Shown: in pieces, positions 51,486 to 54,674 of the stretch
Numbering within the stretch: position 1 is the first letter of the stretch
Layout of the letters: the number at the start of each line of letters is the position of its first letter
From: Candidatus Moraniibacteriota bacterium
Lineage (GTDB): Bacteria > Patescibacteriota > Minisyncoccia > Moranbacterales > UBA1568
Reading direction: 5' to 3'
Length of the DNA stretch: 54,674 nt
Assembly (NCBI GenBank): GCA_013334245.1
Contig: JAAXXZ010000001.1
Span: 1 to 54,674, forward strand
Made by a program: the position numbers and the translations under genes
The notes under the pieces: generated by a model
Databases searched by the model: none
What the model saw: the letters and a program-made list of their open reading frames with translations, nothing else
What the model was told of the DNA's origin: nothing

Positions 51486-52949
51486 TTAGAAGGGAAGACT
51501 TGCCCAGACTCCGACTGCCGGCTGAATACCACCGGTTACGAAATCCTTATCAAGTCCGATATGCGCACCGACGGTACGATCGACTGCAAGGCCGACACGC
51601 ACACCACCGCTTTTCGAACTCGGACTTTCCAGCAAGAGATTCACCTGACCATACACCGCCAGGTCTCCGCTTTTTTTCCCTACCTCAAGAACATATTCCC
51701 TCGCGGCAGCCTGAACATAATAGTTCATTTTCTTCAGGTCGCTCGTATCGGCAATCTGCTTGCCGTCGTACGAGTGCTGCGCGGAAACTGAAACGGGAAC
51801 AGCGACTGTTGCCGAAGCAGAGAACTCGCTGAACAACTTCTCGCCACGCTCGCGCCTGGCGTAATTGTTATACGATGTCTCTACACCGACTAAAGTGAAC
51901 GAACGTCCACTCTGATAGCGATCATCCGTAGATGCGTAGTTCTCCTTGAGAGAGAACACCATCGGCGAAATGACCGCGTTCCAGCCCTTGTCGCTTACGC
52001 GCTTGTAGGAAGGGCCAACGCCATACAGATGGCCATCGAATCTTCCATCACTGTTCTTGCCATCCCACATGGAACCACGTACCGCGATTCCGTACCCGTT
52101 CGAACCTTTTTCCTGACTGTCGCGCTTCGTACAATACAGCGCGGCGGACAGATACTCGGCACCGACCTTGCCCGGCTCGGTCTCGTAACCGATTACCGCG
52201 TCAGGATCAAGCCTGCAGGCCTTCTTTACCTCTTTTGCAGGAGGCGGCGGTTCGATCGGCATCGGCTTCGGTGTCGGCTCTTCGGACGGAGGAATCGGCG
52301 TCGGCCGCTTCCCTATGCCCGAATGAAGATTGTTGCAGACATGGATGTATACGACATCCTTGCCATCAAATTGCATAACGGTCACGCGGTCGTCACTGAG
52401 AACCGACCGGCTGTTGAGTACGACCGGACCACTATGGCTAATCGCCGTATTGGCTCCGATCATGATGCCACCATCCAGAGACACTTCGCCACCTTCATCA
52501 AGGGATACGTAGTACGCGCCTTCACGGAGCGCAAGGCGACCGTTGCCGCCCTTGGCAGCACCTTCGCGAAGCTGCTCCCACAGGACTTTCGCCTCCTGCT
52601 TTGGCAGCTCAGGAAAAAGTCGACGCAACGCATCCGGCCCTTTCCATGACTTTGCGGAAAGCGGATCGCCAACTGGGCGCCACGCGAGTGTTTCTACCTT
52701 CCTTTCCTTGAATGACGCGGATACTTCGACGGCAGACTGCCCATCGATAACCAGCGTCTGTTTTGGAAAAATTACGTACGGCTTTGCGATGCCGTTTCGT
52801 TTTGCAAGTGCAAGATATCCCATCTTGTACTTGGCAGCGATTCCCGAAAGGGTCTCGCCGCGGCTAACCCGATGTTCCAAAGCGTTCGCCGTAAGCGAAA
52901 CGTTCAGAAACACGAGTAGCATTCCGATTGCTTTCAACAGTGTTTTCAC
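51486..52949 (-). CDS. LysM protein with beta-barrel-like C-terminal domain
   Basis: A 487-residue exported protein. Start GTG at 52947-52949 with ribosome binding site GGAGG. Signal peptide MKTLLKAIGMLLVFLNVSLTANA, then a LysM domain (about 25-70: EHRVSRGETLSGIAAKYKMGYLALAKRNG, PKQTLVIDG) that binds GlcNAc-containing glycan, a FecR-like middle region with SRSVLSDDRVTVMQF, a Pro-rich linker (TPIPPSEEPTPKPMPIEPPPP), and a C-terminal part of alternating polar/hydrophobic strands ending GVWASLPF. Alternating strands and a terminal Phe are those of outer-membrane barrels, but an outer membrane is not expected if this is a Patescibacterium. It may instead be a surface beta-barrel-like fold. Function unknown beyond glycan binding. 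Confidence 0.7.
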   Translation of the reverse strand: MKTLLKAIGMLLVFLNVSLTANALEHRVSRGETLSGIAAKYKMGYLALAKRNGIAKPYVIFPKQTLVIDGQSAVEVSASFKERKVETLAWRPVGDPLSAKSWKGPDALRRLFPELPKQEAKVLWEQLREGAAKGGNGRLALREGAYYVSLDEGGEVSLDGGIMIGANTAISHSGPVVLNSRSVLSDDRVTVMQFDGKDVVYIHVCNNLHSGIGKRPTPIPPSEEPTPKPMPIEPPPPAKEVKKACRLDPDAVIGYETEPGKVGAEYLSAALYCTKRDSQEKGSNGYGIAVRGSMWDGKNSDGRFDGHLYGVGPSYKRVSDKGWNAVISPMVFSLKENYASTDDRYQSGRSFTLVGVETSYNNYARRERGEKLFSEFSASATVAVPVSVSAQHSYDGKQIADTSDLKKMNYYVQAAAREYVLEVGKKSGDLAVYGQVNLLLESPSSKSGGVRVGLAVDRTVGAHIGLDKDFVTGGIQPAVGVWASLPF

Positions 52950-53087
52950 CGCTCTATCCTCCTTTTATCGACATTACATGAAATGAATACAAATTTTTAA
53001 TACTACGACCCGAGAACAAGATACTCACGAAGCATCCTGTTCCCGAGGAACCTTTCCGGGTGGAAAGATTTCGGGAGAAAGACCGCC

Positions 53088-53738
53088 TTACCGCATCACG
53101 ATCGCCGTACCGCGATTATCCGATTTCTTTCGACTTCCATAAAATCCTATCAATAGTCCGAACGCGCCGCCACAGACAAACGAAGCGGAAAGGATGAATA
53201 CCAGCTTACCGATTTCAGGGGTCGGCTTCACGATAGGACCGGAAAGCAGTCGGACTTCGACGCTTTTCTCGTCACCGCCACGAAACATCGCGTTCTGTTC
53301 GGTGAACACCTGCGTCACCGCCTGCATCGTCTTGTATGCCTCACGGTCATTCTTTCCTTTCACTTCGAAAGAGATCATACCGAGACTCTCGTCGCGACTG
53401 ACGGATACCAGCCGCCTCCAGGCGGTCAGTCGGTCCGACTTGTTCGCGGCGGACGGCAGGACACTCTCGTCCATCTTGCCGGAATCGATCGCGGCCTGCA
53501 TGAAGCGTTCGCTCCGGACGGCTTCGCCTAAAACCTTGCTCAGATATTCCGCCGATTTGAACGACGTGTAGAAATCCTGGTTCGACGCGTTCGGCTGCAC
53601 CAACAGGAAGTCCGCCTTCGCGACCGATCCGCGATCAAAGACCGTGAGCGCCAGGAATCCGACCGCGGCGAAGATGAGACCGACGAGCATCGCGGTTCCG
53701 ATATTTTTTCGCATGAATGAAACAAGCGAATGATCCAT
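53088..53738 (-). CDS. Short Wzz/YveK-like chain-length protein
   Basis: A 216-residue membrane protein with two helices (about 15-33, IGTAMLVGLIFAAVGFLALTV, and about 178-200, LVFILSASFVCGGAFGLLIGFY) flanking an exported domain with ASNQDFYTSFKSAEYLSKVL, MISFEVKGKNDREAYKTMQ and the proline-rich approach KPTPEIGK before helix two, which is the usual Wzz/YveK layout. No kinase domain. It probably controls polysaccharide length, like its distant relative at 41481. Single gene with its own promoter at 53819-53847. Confidence 0.78.
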   Translation of the reverse strand: MDHSLVSFMRKNIGTAMLVGLIFAAVGFLALTVFDRGSVAKADFLLVQPNASNQDFYTSFKSAEYLSKVLGEAVRSERFMQAAIDSGKMDESVLPSAANKSDRLTAWRRLVSVSRDESLGMISFEVKGKNDREAYKTMQAVTQVFTEQNAMFRGGDEKSVEVRLLSGPIVKPTPEIGKLVFILSASFVCGGAFGLLIGFYGSRKKSDNRGTAIVMR

Positions 53739-53818
53739 AACGATATCAAATCATGATTACCGTCGACCACGAAAGAATCGCTTTGAGGCGCGGTTCCCCG
53801 TATACGGTCAGACAGAGA

Positions 53819-53847
53819 ATAGTAACGCAAAAAAGGCAATTTGTCAA
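53819..53847 (-). promoter_or_regulatory. Promoter of the short Wzz-like gene
   Basis: TTGACA (53842-53847), 17-bp spacer, TACTAT (53819-53824) on the minus strand, giving a leader of about 75 nt. Confidence 0.75.
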
Positions 53848-53907
53848 TAGCCACCTCATGATGCCGATCAAAATCCTGACTCGTTCGGAGTGAAATCATA
53901 TATTTAT

Positions 53908-53939
53908 AAGAAAAGTCCCTTATATAAGGGACTTTTCTT
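53908..53939. terminator. Perfect 32-bp palindrome, bidirectional terminator
   Basis: AAGAAAAGTCCCTTAT followed by its exact inverse. The 16-bp arms have A/T runs at each end, so it can end transcription from either side; it lies 21 bp after the RseP-like stop. Confidence 0.75.
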
Positions 53940-53959
53940 GGACGAACTTTCAAGAACCG

Positions 53960-54674
53960 TCACGAGAACAGGTTACCGATCTTTTCAAGAATCCGGAATT
54001 GGGAGAAGTCCCGCACCGTGACGAAAATCATCAGGAGCAACAGGAGAAAGAATCCGACCTGATGAAACCGCTGCTCGATAATTTCCCGTACCGGGGTTCC
54101 CTTGAACTTTTCGATGATGACGAAGAGGATGCGCCCCCCGTCGAGCGCCGGTATCGGCAGTATGTTGAATATCGCAAGATTCACCGAGAGTATCGCGGCA
54201 AACTGGATGAGATACGCGATGCCGAGCTCGCTCATCTGCTTGGTCGCATACACGATTCCCACCGGGCCGGTCACGTCGATTCCCGCGCCGTGACCCATGA
54301 ACAACCCCTTCACCATTCCCGCGAGTGTGAGAAATATGGAAGCGGTCACGTTCCAGGTCGCCTGCGCCCCTCGGAACGGCGCCTCATACCAGGCGTATCG
54401 TATGGAACCGGTTTCCGCGAACGAGATACCGAGCGCACCCTCGTTTGCCGGCGCATTCTGACGAGGCGTGCCATGAAGCGTGAGCGTCTCTCCACCGCGT
54501 CCGACGGAAATTTTCGTGTCGCTGCCGAGGCGGGCATCGATCGCCCGTTTGGCCTCCGCAAGACCGGAAATCGTCACGCCTTCGACGGCGAGTATGCGGT
54601 CTCCGGGTCGAAGCCCCATGATTTCCGCCGGCGAGCCCTTGGCGACCGAGAAAATCTGCACCGATACGTCGCTC
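53960..54674 (-). CDS. RseP-like site-2 protease (M50), 5' part outside the window
   Basis: The C-terminal 238 residues of a membrane metalloprotease. The frame runs off the right edge, so the HEXXH zinc site and first helices are not seen. A PDZ domain is present (VAKGSPAEIMGLRPGDRILAVEGVTISGLAEAKRAI), then SIFLTLAGMVKGLFMG, the loop VTGPVGIVYATKQM, and the third zinc-ligand motif FNILPIPALDGGRILFVIIE. A last helix FFLLLLLMIFVTVRDFSQF ends the protein. The family (RseP/RasP) cleaves membrane-spanning anti-sigma factors and remnant signal peptides. Here it may clear the signal peptides of the many exported proteins. Confidence 0.93.
   Translation of the reverse strand, partial: SDVSVQIFSVAKGSPAEIMGLRPGDRILAVEGVTISGLAEAKRAIDARLGSDTKISVGRGGETLTLHGTPRQNAPANEGALGISFAETGSIRYAWYEAPFRGAQATWNVTASIFLTLAGMVKGLFMGHGAGIDVTGPVGIVYATKQMSELGIAYLIQFAAILSVNLAIFNILPIPALDGGRILFVIIEKFKGTPVREIIEQRFHQVGFFLLLLLMIFVTVRDFSQFRILEKIGNLFS

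Overview
The window (54,674 bp, moderately high GC) reads as a chromosomal segment of an uncultivated bacterium. The best guess is a Patescibacteria (CPR) lineage. Supporting signs are a compact, mostly minus-strand core set (secA, hpf, murB, murC, murG, ftsW, trmD, queA), a DUF4012 protein, very large low-complexity surface proteins with a sortase-type LPETG motif, and SipW/TasA-type secretion. UGA is used as a stop (for example at 41481), so this is not a code-25 lineage. The assignment is inference from gene content only.

Layout. (1) 0-1.1 kb: two clusters of palindromic repeats flank a small DUF559 nuclease-like gene. (2) 1.1-16.6 kb: a surface-fibre locus read on the minus strand. Its order is two TasA/camelysin-like proteins, a SipW-type signal peptidase, a lamin-tail-domain protein, another TasA-like secreted protein, then a 3,515-residue vWA/prealbumin-like/DUF11 adhesin carrying an internal LPETG. 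Both transcription units start with a promoter followed by a related leader RNA that ends in a conserved intrinsic terminator ahead of the first gene, which looks like attenuation or a riboswitch. (3) 16.6-17.0 kb: the palindromic repeats recur, inverted. (4) 17-24.7 kb: two unknown proteins, a GlmU-like uridylyltransferase, a surface protein with a thrombospondin type 1 repeat, an L,D-transpeptidase and queA. (5) 24.7-26.8 kb: a gene-poor island with promoters, terminators and strongly structured sequence on the plus strand (candidate non-coding RNAs) and one MITE-like element. (6) 26.1-38.1 kb: NUDIX hydrolase, cupin-like protein, secA, hpf, murB, a Tat-signal lipoprotein, murC, murG, ftsW and trmD. 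Two more MITE copies are here, one of which supplies the murG stop codon. (7) 38.4-39.8 kb: three tandem, possibly paralogous, small proteins. (8) 40-53.8 kb: a surface-polysaccharide region with DUF4012, two Wzz-like proteins, two GT4 glycosyltransferases, an O-antigen ligase-like protein, a methyltransferase and a beta-helix protein. An ADP-forming acyl-CoA synthetase and two secreted proteins interrupt it. (9) The right edge holds the 3' part of an RseP-like site-2 protease.

How the genes fit together: the window pairs peptidoglycan synthesis and cell division (murB/C/G, ftsW, L,D-transpeptidase, GlmU-like) with protein export (secA, SipW, Tat-type signal, RseP) and several ways of decorating the cell surface (TasA-like fibres, a giant adhesin, exported polysaccharide).

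The most interesting items are the duplicated attenuator leaders, two 'anchor plus second signal peptide' fusion proteins, the nuclease-associated palindromic repeats, a three-copy MITE with TNA target duplications, unassigned structured RNAs, and an out-of-frame remnant of a SecA zinc tail.
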